From a virus: DNA of 25,760 nt. The notes beneath the pieces are model-generated. The model was not told where the DNA came from and did no database searches. It saw nothing but the letters and a program-made list of their open reading frames with translations. The stretch covers positions 1 to 25,760 of IMG/VR virus record IMGVR_UViG_3300025769_000738; one strand, 5' to 3'. Shown here piece after piece: positions 13,405 through 19,334 of the stretch. The translations under genes and the position numbers were made by a program. The number at the start of each line of letters is the position of its first letter. Position 1 is the stretch's first letter.

Positions 13405-14355
13405 ATTAAAAAACTTAAATTATTAGACACTTTCAGTGGTATAGGAGGATTCTCTTATGGTGCTGAAAAACTTGTTGGCGGTTTTGAAACTACACAATTC
13501 ATTGAAATTGAACCATACTGTCAAAAAGTATTAAAAAAACATTGGCCAAACGTACCCATTCACGATGACATCACAACATTCACAGCAGAGCCTTTTCAAT
13601 TTGACGCAGTTTGCGGAGGATTCCCCTGCCAGGACATCAGCACGGCAGGTCGAGGCAAAGGCATCACGCAAGAAACCAGATCAGGTCTTTTTTACGAACT
13701 CATCAGAGTCATACGCATGGTACGACCAAAATATGTCATCTTGGAAAACGTGGCAGCGATCCTTAATAACGGATTGGACATCGTTCTCGGAGAGCTTTCC
13801 GAAGCAGGGTACAATGCAGAATGGGCAGTTATATCTGCAAGTTCATTGGGAGCCTGTCATCAGAGGGCAAGATGGTGGCTCGTTGCCTACCCCGACAGTT
13901 TGCAACGACTCGATGTATTACGACAAAAGCCCGAAGAAAGACAAGAGACACAGCAAGGGATTGGCAACAGAACTGATGGATCTGCAAATGCTCCCAACAC
14001 CGAGGACAAGGGATTACAAAGGACATCAGAAGGAGGGATATCAGGAGAGAGGATATGGCCCGACCCTTCCAGATATAATCAGACAACTTCCGACACCATC
14101 AGCCAACGAACACAAATACAGTATGAGCAAAGAGGATCATCAATCTGGAACTTGCCTAGCAGCTATGGCAAGAAAGGATCGACTCTCAGCCCCAACTGGC
14201 AAGCCTATGAGTCTAAACCCTGCCTTCGTAGAGGAGATGATGGGTTATCCAATTGGACACACCGCCTGCGAGCATTAGGAAATTCCGTTGTGCCATTATG
14301 TGCTGCTATTCCTTTACAACGTGTTTTGGATTTAGAAAATGAACGACAAGCTTGA
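13405..14355 (+). CDS. C5-cytosine DNA methyltransferase (Dcm-like), AUU start
   Basis: The protein has 316 residues. Motif I 'LLDTFSGIGGFSYGAE' follows almost directly on the start; motif IV 'GGFPCQDIS' carries the catalytic Cys; motif VI 'ILENVAAI', motif VIII 'HQRARWWLVA' and motif X 'LRALGNSVVP' are all intact. Between VIII and X the target-recognition stretch is long, polar and low in hydrophobics, where a second frame (13565-14278) is also open. The enzyme would methylate cytosine in phage DNA, probably against host restriction. The frame is closed upstream by TAA touching ATT 13405, so initiation at ATT or a sequence error must be assumed. Confidence 0.92.
   Translation: MKKLKLLDTFSGIGGFSYGAEKLVGGFETTQFIEIEPYCQKVLKKHWPNVPIHDDITTFTAEPFQFDAVCGGFPCQDISTAGRGKGITQETRSGLFYELIRVIRMVRPKYVILENVAAILNNGLDIVLGELSEAGYNAEWAVISASSLGACHQRARWWLVAYPDSLQRLDVLRQKPEERQETQQGIGNRTDGSANAPNTEDKGLQRTSEGGISGERIWPDPSRYNQTTSDTISQRTQIQYEQRGSSIWNLPSSYGKKGSTLSPNWQAYESKPCLRRGDDGLSNWTHRLRALGNSVVPLCAAIPLQRVLDLENERQA
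13565..14278 (+). CDS. LPTP-repeat protein encoded inside the methyltransferase gene (+1 frame)
   Basis: The 237-residue frame starts at ATG 13565. It contains 'DSPARTSA', 'MSSWKTWQRSL', 'SESFPKQGTMQNGQLY', three 'LPTP' elements ('SLPTPTVCND', 'MLPTPRTRDYKG', 'QLPTPSANEH') and a C-terminal 'LNPAFVEEMMGYPIGHT'. I recognise this as a real family commonly found with phage C5-methyltransferases (SPARTS / SSWRT / LPTPTASD / LNPEWVEWLMGFPIGWT pattern), so this is not a chance frame. Function unknown; possibly an accessory or target-specificity partner. No clear ribosome-binding site precedes it. Confidence 0.75.
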   Translation: MTSQHSQQSLFNLTQFAEDSPARTSARQVEAKASRKKPDQVFFTNSSESYAWYDQNMSSWKTWQRSLITDWTSFSESFPKQGTMQNGQLYLQVHWEPVIRGQDGGSLPTPTVCNDSMYYDKSPKKDKRHSKGLATELMDLQMLPTPRTRDYKGHQKEGYQERGYGPTLPDIIRQLPTPSANEHKYSMSKEDHQSGTCLAAMARKDRLSAPTGKPMSLNPAFVEEMMGYPIGHTACEH

Positions 14356-14530
14356 GTATCAATTTAAAAAGGCTTTTCTTGAACAAGAGTCAGAAAAGTT
14401 TATTGAGTATCTTTGTAAACCCAGAACAAAGTCTGAGGTATATGCAGCAATAGAAAAAATTGCATTGATACATCTTCAGATAAAAAACTGCGAAGATATT
14501 ATTTATTCACGAACCGTTGACAAGTGTTGA
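14339..14530 (+). CDS. 63-residue helical protein, unknown
   Basis: It overlaps the methyltransferase end by 17 nt and runs MNDKLEYQFKKAFLEQESEK, then 'PRTKSEVYAAIEKIALIHLQIKNCEDI'. It is predicted all-helical and charged. The last codons include the -35 box of the next promoter. Family not recognised. Confidence 0.55.
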   Translation: MNDKLEYQFKKAFLEQESEKFIEYLCKPRTKSEVYAAIEKIALIHLQIKNCEDIIYSRTVDKC

Positions 14531-14544
14531 CCGTTAGTTATTAT
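14517..14544 (+). promoter_or_regulatory. Sigma70-type promoter
   Basis: TTGACA (14517-14522), 16 bp, TATTAT (14539-14544). Predicted start about 14551, shortly before the ATG at 14570. It would drive the regulator gene and the recombination genes. It shares TTGACAnnTGTTGA with the promoter at 13060. Confidence 0.7.
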
Positions 14545-14569
14545 TAGAAAGCCCCTGAAACCCAACCCC

Positions 14570-14707
14570 ATGAAACACGCTCTACTCTATCTTTGCATTT
14601 TTGGCATAGGATATTTTGCACTTACAGATTCATTACTTCAATCTACCAAGATTGATTGCTTTACATATAATGTCGAGGCTGCCTGCCAGGAGTTAGCCAA
14701 ACGATGA
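14570..14707 (+). CDS. Small single-span membrane or exported protein
   Basis: ATG 14570 to TGA 14705-14707 encodes 45 residues. MKHALLYLCIFGIGYFALTD is a hydrophobic N-terminal segment (signal anchor), followed by a short tail with two Cys about 10 apart (CFTYNVEAAC), which could form a disulphide. It overlaps the next gene by ATGA. Family unknown; it may alter the host envelope. Confidence 0.6.
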   Translation: MKHALLYLCIFGIGYFALTDSLLQSTKIDCFTYNVEAACQELAKR

Positions 14708-15399
14708 ACTATACAGAAATTGATGGTGTTATCAATGACAAAGTTCAATGGATTTTACGAGATATTGAAGCTTTTTCCTTTTTTGATAAACAATTAGGTC
14801 GAAAGGTTTTTGAGTTATTTATTTCCTTTTTCGATAAAAAAATATTTGAATCTTATCATGTTCAAGAATCTATTGTTGGCAAAGATGGACAACCAGAACT
14901 CAAAGATTTTTATTCTGATAAACAAATTGCCTTATTCTTTGAATTTAGAACAGCTTTGTACAGAGTTCAACAACAGCTAGAAAGCGAGTTAGAACCTTCT
15001 GATGCTCAACCTGAAAAAAAACAAGAGATGCTCACTGGTGATGATCTTCTTGCAAAAGTCAGAGAACTTGGTGATGTTAGCAAGTCTGACCTTGTCCGAG
15101 CTTGTGGTTATGTCATTACTCAGAAAAATGGTAAGGAACGATTAAATTACACCGCATTTTATAGGGCATTAATAGAGGCAAAAAAAGTTGATTCTAAAGA
15201 CAAAAAATGGAGTAACCAAAAAGATACTTCTAAATATTTCAACATTTCCGAACGAACTTTATTAACTTTGAGAAGTAGTGGTTTTTTAACTGAAGGTGAT
15301 TGTTGGATAAGAAAAAATCCAAATAATTTAAATTCTCACGTTTTATATGACATTTTTGCTTGTTGTAAAACTTTTAATAGAGTTGAGAAAAAACAATGA
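14704..15399 (+). CDS. cyAbrB-like/HTH fusion regulator
   Basis: The 231-residue protein has three parts. Residues 1-105 are an unfamiliar aromatic helical domain ('DIEAFSFFDKQLGRKVFELF'). Residues 110-161 ('LTGDDLLAKVRELGDVSKSD', 'LVRACGYVITQKNGKERLNY', 'TAFYRALIEAKK') match almost residue for residue the conserved region of cyanobacterial AbrB-type global regulators (cyAbrB). Residues 169-222 ('WSNQKDTSKYFNISERTLLT', 'LRSSGF', 'CWIRKNPNNLNSHVLYD') are a helix-turn-helix type common in picocyanobacteria. The usual cyAbrB C-terminal DNA-binding hairpin is absent. It probably binds DNA and may mix with host cyAbrB; this is inference. Confidence 0.8.
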   Translation: MNYTEIDGVINDKVQWILRDIEAFSFFDKQLGRKVFELFISFFDKKIFESYHVQESIVGKDGQPELKDFYSDKQIALFFEFRTALYRVQQQLESELEPSDAQPEKKQEMLTGDDLLAKVRELGDVSKSDLVRACGYVITQKNGKERLNYTAFYRALIEAKKVDSKDKKWSNQKDTSKYFNISERTLLTLRSSGFLTEGDCWIRKNPNNLNSHVLYDIFACCKTFNRVEKKQ

Positions 15400-15683
15400 T
15401 GACTGAATATGATCTTGGTCTGCGCTTCCATAAACAACCGAGGAAGAAGCGACCAACCCCTGAACGCTCCGACCTCGGCAACCCAATTTTAACTATGACC
15501 GACAAAGAAATCTTCAATACATTTGCATCTGTAATTGATTGCCCCAGTGCATCACCTTTTCTTAAGAGACTTGCACAAGCTGGTCTTGTTGCAATGCCAC
15601 AGGATAAGGCACTTATTTTAAAAACATGGCCACGTTTGATGATGCAATACGGCCCACACACAAAGAGGTACACAGACTCATGA
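15396..15683 (+). CDS. 95-residue unknown protein
   Basis: ATGA overlap with the regulator gene at its start and ATGA with the exonuclease gene at its end show operonic translation. It contains a basic N-terminus ('RFHKQPRKKRPTPERSDLG') and a helical body ('LTMTDKEIFNTFASVIDC', 'PFLKRLAQAGLVAMP'). Family not recognised. Confidence 0.6.
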   Translation: MMTEYDLGLRFHKQPRKKRPTPERSDLGNPILTMTDKEIFNTFASVIDCPSASPFLKRLAQAGLVAMPQDKALILKTWPRLMMQYGPHTKRYTDS

Positions 15684-16483
15684 CAACAGGATCAACCCAA
15701 ATATCAAACGAAAAATACCATGCTGATTCTGCGATCTCAGCATCAATGCAAAAAGTAATGGTATCTCATGGCCCTAGAGCTTACTGGAACTCTTTTCTTA
15801 ATCCTGAAAGGCCAGAACATAAACCGACAAGTGCAATGCTCTTGGGAACATTAACTCATTGTGCAGTTTTAGAACCTGATGAGCTTACAAAAAGATTTGT
15901 TGCAGTATCATCAAGGACTACCAAAAAAGGTAAGGAGGAGGCAAAGGAGGCTGAAGAAAAAGGCATGACTGCTGTTACCGAATCTGATATGGCAAATGCG
16001 ATTAAGATGAGAGATGCGGTCTTTGCAGAACCCCATGCCAAAAAGTTATTGAGTTTTGGTATTGCAGAAAAATCATACTGGTGGGAAGATACCACCTCTG
16101 GTTTGACCTGTAAGTGCCGACCTGACTGGTTAAATAAAGAAACTATTGTGGATCTTAAAACCAGTAGAACAGGAGCAAACCCCAGAGACTTTGCAAAGGC
16201 TGTCGCCAACTTTAAGTATCATCTTCAATGCGCTCACTATTTATCTGGTATCCCATCAGCAAAAAGATTCATCTTTCTTGTGGTGCAATCTGAATATCCA
16301 TTTGATGTTGGATTATGGGAGCTTGACGATGATGCGTTGCAAGAAGGGCAAAAACTGTCTAGAGAAGCTTTAGATAAGATTGCCGAATGTCGCCTGCTTG
16401 ATGATTGGCCAAGCTGGTGTAAAACAGGAGTTCAATCTTTATCCCTGCCCCGATGGGCATTTTCAACCCCCTTAGAAAAATGA
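15680..16483 (+). CDS. RecE/exonuclease VIII-like PD-(D/E)XK nuclease
   Basis: The 267-residue protein is taken from ATG 15680, which forms ATGA with the upstream stop; an in-frame ATG at 15626 is possible but lies inside that gene. 'YHADSAISASMQKVM' and 'MLLGTLTHCAVLEPDE' open the family domain. The nuclease core is 'CKCRPDWLNKETIVDLKTS' (R-x-D, then D-x-K) with 'YHLQCAHYLSG' supplying the conserved Q and Y. It would resect 5' strands to produce 3' tails for the annealing protein encoded next. Confidence 0.88.
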   Translation: MTTGSTQISNEKYHADSAISASMQKVMVSHGPRAYWNSFLNPERPEHKPTSAMLLGTLTHCAVLEPDELTKRFVAVSSRTTKKGKEEAKEAEEKGMTAVTESDMANAIKMRDAVFAEPHAKKLLSFGIAEKSYWWEDTTSGLTCKCRPDWLNKETIVDLKTSRTGANPRDFAKAVANFKYHLQCAHYLSGIPSAKRFIFLVVQSEYPFDVGLWELDDDALQEGQKLSREALDKIAECRLLDDWPSWCKTGVQSLSLPRWAFSTPLEK

Positions 16484-17112
16484 GTTTTAATGAAGAGCAG
16501 AAAAAACTGCTTAATCAAAAAATTAACAAAAACAATGTCTCTTTCCGTAACGGTGGAGGCGGTCAACAGTTAGCTTATGTTGAAAGCTGGCACGTTATAA
16601 AAGAAGCCAACCGTATTTTCGGTTTTGATGGCTGGAGTTCTGAAACATTAGAAACATCTTTAGTTGCTGAAGATTCCAAGTGTGTTTCTTACATTGCAAA
16701 GGTAAGAATTACCGTTGGAAATGTTATTAGAGAGGGAACAGGTGCTGGTCATGGCCGCATGGGTGGTATTGGCGATAAGCATGAATCAGCAATTAAAGAG
16801 GCAGAGAGTGACGCAAGAAAAAGATGTCTGATGCAGTTTGGAGATTCCTTTGGCCTGTCTTTATACGATAAGGACAAGGCATGGTTAAAACCTGATGATA
16901 GTAAACCAACTGTCTCAAGTAATAAACCGATTGACAGATCCGAAAGTGATAAGTTCATCAAAGAATGTGAAGCCTTCATAAATAAACCAGGCAACAAAGA
17001 CAAGCTCGGTTTGTTAAAGAAAAACATTTCAAAACGATATGAAACTAATGCTATTAGTGAAGATCAAAGAGATGGATTACTGACACTTATTTTAGAGAAG
17101 GAGGATTCATGA
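16480..17112 (+). CDS. Rad52-family single-strand annealing protein
   Basis: The 210-residue protein starts at ATG 16480 (ATGA with the exonuclease stop). It carries the Rad52/22 core: 'LAYVESWHVIKEANRIFGFDGWS', 'VRITVGNVIREGTGAGHG' and 'HESAIKEAESDARKRCLMQFG', with the conserved 'KEAESDA.KR.L..FG' helix. The C-terminal 60 residues are charged and variable. Together with the exonuclease and SSB it forms a complete phage homologous-annealing module. Confidence 0.92.
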   Translation: MSFNEEQKKLLNQKINKNNVSFRNGGGGQQLAYVESWHVIKEANRIFGFDGWSSETLETSLVAEDSKCVSYIAKVRITVGNVIREGTGAGHGRMGGIGDKHESAIKEAESDARKRCLMQFGDSFGLSLYDKDKAWLKPDDSKPTVSSNKPIDRSESDKFIKECEAFINKPGNKDKLGLLKKNISKRYETNAISEDQRDGLLTLILEKEDS

Positions 17113-17303
17113 ATGAACTTATAACCTCAGATCAATTAGCTGAAGAGCTTGGTGTAAAACCTCAAACTGTGCGACTTTGGAGAACCAAAACTCGCAAGGG
17201 TCATCCCAGTGGCCCGAAATGGACTGTCATCCTTAATAACACTATTCGGTACAACCGATTAGATATTGAGGATTGGCAGAACAAAACTAACAACCCTGAC
17301 TAA
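17109..17303 (+). CDS. Excisionase/MerR-like HTH protein
   Basis: The 64-residue protein 'LITSDQLAEELGVKPQTVRL' continues 'WRTKTRKGHPSGPKWTVILNN' and 'IRYNRLDIEDWQ', the winged-helix HTH_17 layout of excisionase-like proteins. Start overlaps the annealing gene by ATGA. With no integrase in view, it may be a recombination directionality factor for one outside the window, or simply a small regulator. Confidence 0.8.
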   Translation: MNELITSDQLAEELGVKPQTVRLWRTKTRKGHPSGPKWTVILNNTIRYNRLDIEDWQNKTNNPD

Positions 17304-17313
17304 TTAAATTATT

Positions 17314-17634
17314 ATGTTAAGCATTACAGCCGTTGGCAACCTAGCCTCAGATCCAGTACAGAAGGAAACAACAACTGGAATAAAAGTTACTAATTTCAGA
17401 CTACTTACAGACATTCAAGATGTGACTGTCCAGATTGATTGCACTGTATGGGGCAACAAAGGAGATGTTGTCATGGATTATATAAAGAAAGGCAGTCAAG
17501 TTACCGTTACAGGATCTGGCAACCTTAATACTTTTGAGAAAAGAGATGGTACACCTGGAGCATCCATTCAGGTAAGAGTGAATGACTTTACATTACCTGT
17601 AAAGAGTAGAAGCTCAGAAGCAATCCCAGCCTAA
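17314..17634 (+). CDS. ssb: Single-stranded DNA-binding protein
   Basis: The 106-residue OB-fold protein has 'ITAVGNLASDPVQKETTTG', 'KVTNFRLLTDI', 'IDCTVWGNKGDVVMDYIKKG' and 'QVTVTGSGNLNTFEKRDG'. It is shorter than typical bacterial SSB and ends SSEAIPA, without the acidic DDDIPF-type tip that recruits partner proteins. It would coat single strands made by the exonuclease and replication. Confidence 0.9.
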   Translation: MLSITAVGNLASDPVQKETTTGIKVTNFRLLTDIQDVTVQIDCTVWGNKGDVVMDYIKKGSQVTVTGSGNLNTFEKRDGTPGASIQVRVNDFTLPVKSRSSEAIPA

Positions 17635-17640
17635 TTTATA

Positions 17641-17770
17641 GGGGCATTAAAATTTTAAGGTATCTGAGTTCCCAATGCTCGGATTGAGTTCCTTCAATGT
17701 ATTGGTTCATCTAAGTCCTTTAGGTAACGAAAGACGGATACCGATTTGATTTCATGTAAGACCCCTTTTT
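17641..17770 (+). ncRNA. Candidate structured RNA with pseudoknot, after ssb
   Basis: This 135-nt gap has no gene but pairs extensively: GGGCATT (17642-17648) with AATGCTC (17674-17680); GGTATCTG (17659-17666), in that hairpin's loop, with CGGATACC (17735-17742), making a pseudoknot; GTCCTTT (17715-17721) with AAAGAC (17730-17735); and ATTGGT (17701-17706) with ACCGAT (17740-17745), which competes with the pseudoknot helix. It ends in CCCC plus six T. It could be a riboswitch-like leader for the small genes downstream, or a stable small RNA. It includes GTTCATCT...GACGG, reminiscent of but not matching the cyanobacterial glutamine riboswitch. Confidence 0.5.
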
Positions 17771-17775
17771 TATTT

Positions 17776-17871
17776 ATGACAACAGCCGAAAAAATTGCAG
17801 CAGCCAAAAAAAGAGTGGCTGAACTTGAACTTCTCATAAAATTATGGACAAAAAAATCACCTACAACTTAA
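17776..17871 (+). CDS. 31-residue peptide downstream of the structured RNA
   Basis: ATG 17776 lies just after the T tract ending the structured RNA. MTTAEKIAAAKKRVAELELL plus 11 residues forms an amphipathic helix. It overlaps the next gene by 28 nt. It may be a regulated leader peptide. Support is positional only. Confidence 0.4.
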   Translation: MTTAEKIAAAKKRVAELELLIKLWTKKSPTT

Positions 17872-18083
17872 AAATTGACGATGCTGACTTTAATCAGGCG
17901 ATAAGAGCCTTTGTGGTTGCTTCTAATTATATTTATTCTAGTTCTCCAAAAAAACCAACTATTGGAAAAGAAAAAAAAGAAGCAAAAGATTTGAGAACAA
18001 AAAATTTAAGGATAGCAATGGAACTAACAAAGGCTATGAACAATTTACTTTTCAAGTATCCATCAGAGGTCTTGAAAAAATGA
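17844..18083 (+). CDS. 79-residue unknown protein
   Basis: It starts MDKKITYNLKIDDADFNQAI and has a lysine-rich middle and a C-terminal helix ('IAMELTKAMNNLLFKYPSEV'). ATGA overlap couples it to the next gene. Family not recognised; it belongs to the early-region tail of small genes. Confidence 0.6.
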   Translation: MDKKITYNLKIDDADFNQAIRAFVVASNYIYSSSPKKPTIGKEKKEAKDLRTKNLRIAMELTKAMNNLLFKYPSEVLKK

Positions 18084-18286
18084 AAGTTTCTGCAAAGCCA
18101 AATAATGAAATCATGCTTGGCGGTGCTATTTTGTGGGAGGTCACATGGCAACGTAAAGATGAAGATATGTTTGGTCAGGTAATACAGTTACCTCCTAAAG
18201 GTTGGTCTGATCCATTATTAAAACAAGTACTGCCTGAAGATGTTGTAAACGCATTGATTACCAAGTATGAGTTAAATGAAAAATAA
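18080..18286 (+). CDS. 68-residue unknown protein
   Basis: Coupled by ATGA upstream and overlapping the next gene by 11 nt. 'GGAILWEVTWQRKDEDMFGQ' and 'LPPKGWSDPLLKQVLPEDVV' give a Trp-containing beta part and an acidic helix. Family not recognised. Confidence 0.6.
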   Translation: MKVSAKPNNEIMLGGAILWEVTWQRKDEDMFGQVIQLPPKGWSDPLLKQVLPEDVVNALITKYELNEK

Positions 18287-18422
18287 AGACCTGATAAAAA
18301 ATTATTATGACCAGCTTGCAGAATTACAGAAAAAATTCTGGTTTGAACGGTTAGATCTTAAGGAATATTGTGTAAGATATGATGCTATAAATAAAAGGAT
18401 AGCGGAACTGGAAAATGAGTGA
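18276..18422 (+). CDS. 48-residue helical protein, unknown
   Basis: ATG 18276 to TGA 18420-18422, overlapping both neighbours. MKNKDLIKNYYDQLAELQKK and 'FERLDLKEYCVRYDAINKRIAELEN' predict an antiparallel coiled coil. The overlaps at both ends support it as real. Confidence 0.55.
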   Translation: MKNKDLIKNYYDQLAELQKKFWFERLDLKEYCVRYDAINKRIAELENE

Positions 18423-18690
18423 TTCAAAAAAGCTGAGAGCTTTGAAAGAGATCAGACGTAAAAACTTAGAAAAAAATTTATTAGATGTGCAACTAAAAGG
18501 TCAGGATCATTATGTGTTCATTAATGAAAGGAATAAAGCACAGGTTGTAAATAAAGATGGTGCATGGGTTACTGAACACATCAGAACATCAATCCTGAAG
18601 TTTAATTTTGAAATTGATAAGATTGATAAATTATTGGTGAAAGATTTTACAAAAGAAGAACTTAACCAGTACGAAAGAAGCGTTTCATAA
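18415..18690 (+). CDS. 91-residue unknown protein
   Basis: It begins MSDSKKLRALKEIRRKNLEK, has a strand-rich centre ('DHYVFINERNKAQVVNKDGAW') and an acidic helical end. It is the last gene of the rightward early block and runs 29 nt into the end of the convergent minus-strand gene. Confidence 0.6.
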   Translation: MSDSKKLRALKEIRRKNLEKNLLDVQLKGQDHYVFINERNKAQVVNKDGAWVTEHIRTSILKFNFEIDKIDKLLVKDFTKEELNQYERSVS

Positions 18691-18934
18691 ATCCTCTTTT
18701 ATTTTTTCTTACCTGATGTGCAGCATTAGCAGCCTCAAGCTCTACAAGACGGCCAAGTAAGGATGCAAGAAATACATCCTGTTTCATTTGATGCCTTACC
18801 AGATGAGTGCAATACCGTTTGACGCTGTAGATATCATCAGAGGCCAAGATGTCACGGCATCTCTGTTCCACCGACAGTTCAAGCTCCAGTGGAGCATCTT
18901 CTATCTCGATGTTTAGAAATTTTCTCTTTTTCAT
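18662..18934 (-). CDS. 90-residue unknown protein
   Basis: It starts MKKRKFLNIEIEDAPLELEL and continues 'SVEQRCRDILASDDIYSVKR', 'QMKQDVFLASLLGRLVELEA', ending in a basic 'RKNKRGFMKRFFRTG'. The layout 'LELSVE.R.RD......VKRY..HL..HQM.QD.FLA..LGRI.ELE' resembles small proteins next to holin-like genes in marine cyanophages (from memory). It is coupled upstream by ATGA. Confidence 0.65.
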   Translation of the reverse strand: MKKRKFLNIEIEDAPLELELSVEQRCRDILASDDIYSVKRYCTHLVRHQMKQDVFLASLLGRLVELEAANAAHQVRKNKRGFMKRFFRTG

Positions 18935-19092
18935 TTTACTGGAAAGAGTTTTTCTTCAATCATCTTGACGATGGCATCGTCTACATCATTGTCTGATTTC
19001 TGTGCAAGATCTTTCAAAAGATTTAAAGCTGCCTTGCGTAGCGATTCACTTTTGCCGAACTTGATGAACAGATTGATTAAAAATTTAGACAT
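18931..19092 (-). CDS. 53-residue unknown protein
   Basis: ATG 19092 to TGA 18933-18931. MSKFLINLFIKFGKSESLRK continues 'AALNLLKDLAQKSDNDVDDAIVKMIEEKLF', a hydrophobic N-terminus plus an acidic helix. ATGA with the next gene. It resembles small proteins in cyanophage lysis or tail neighbourhoods; the role is unknown. Confidence 0.65.
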   Translation of the reverse strand: MSKFLINLFIKFGKSESLRKAALNLLKDLAQKSDNDVDDAIVKMIEEKLFPVK

Positions 19093-19126
19093 AAAAGTTT
19101 GTGTTCTTTCCCAAACATACCAAAGA

Positions 19127-19288
19127 TTAGCGATTCTGCCCCTCGATTCGACTTACGGCTTTCTCCAGCTGATTGATTCGGTTAAATATTTCTCTTATAT
19201 CTCTTTCTCTTCTGTTGCTTATGTTTGATAAAACCATGAGGAAGGCGGTGGCTGCTGCCCCAATCAGTGCTGCGTGTACCTCTGGCAT
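19127..19288 (-). CDS. Small holin-like membrane protein
   Basis: ATG 19288 to TAA 19129-19127, 53 residues. 'MPEVHAALIGAAATAFLMVL' is a single Ala/Gly-rich membrane span, followed by a charged coiled coil ('NRRERDIREIFNRINQLEKAV'). Class III-like holins and spanin-type phage proteins share this one-span-plus-charged-helix layout. No endolysin lies in view, so the holin call is tentative. Confidence 0.6.
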   Translation of the reverse strand: MPEVHAALIGAAATAFLMVLSNISNRRERDIREIFNRINQLEKAVSRIEGQNR

Positions 19289-19316
19289 TGATTTAAGCTA
19301 TATTTATGTATAGTAT
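19288..19316 (+). promoter_or_regulatory. Sigma70-type promoter for the exported-protein cassette
   Basis: TTGATT (19288-19293), 17 bp, TAGTAT (19311-19316). Predicted start about 19323, giving a very short leader before ATG 19335. It lies between divergent genes. Confidence 0.55.
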
Positions 19317-19334
19317 GACTAATAAACCCCAGTT

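Noticed and set aside
13405-14355. Frameshifted methyltransferase, with the +1 frame as the true continuation
   Set aside because: Motifs VIII and X and the intervening region are all in the first frame through 14355, so the enzyme is complete without a shift; the +1 frame is a separate overlapping gene.
17109-17303. Proof of a temperate lifestyle from the excisionase-like HTH
   Set aside because: No integrase, attachment site or classical repressor is visible in the window; small HTH_17 proteins occur in lytic phages too.
17641-17770. Glutamine riboswitch (glnA or Downstream-peptide type)
   Set aside because: GTTCATCT and GACGG are present, but the expected GGAAGTAGG segment and the closing CGTTC/GAACG helix are not; kept only as an unnamed structured RNA.
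17641-17770. tRNA gene
   Set aside because: No cloverleaf: GGTTCATC is T-loop-like, but there is no acceptor stem, anticodon arm or D arm at the required spacing.
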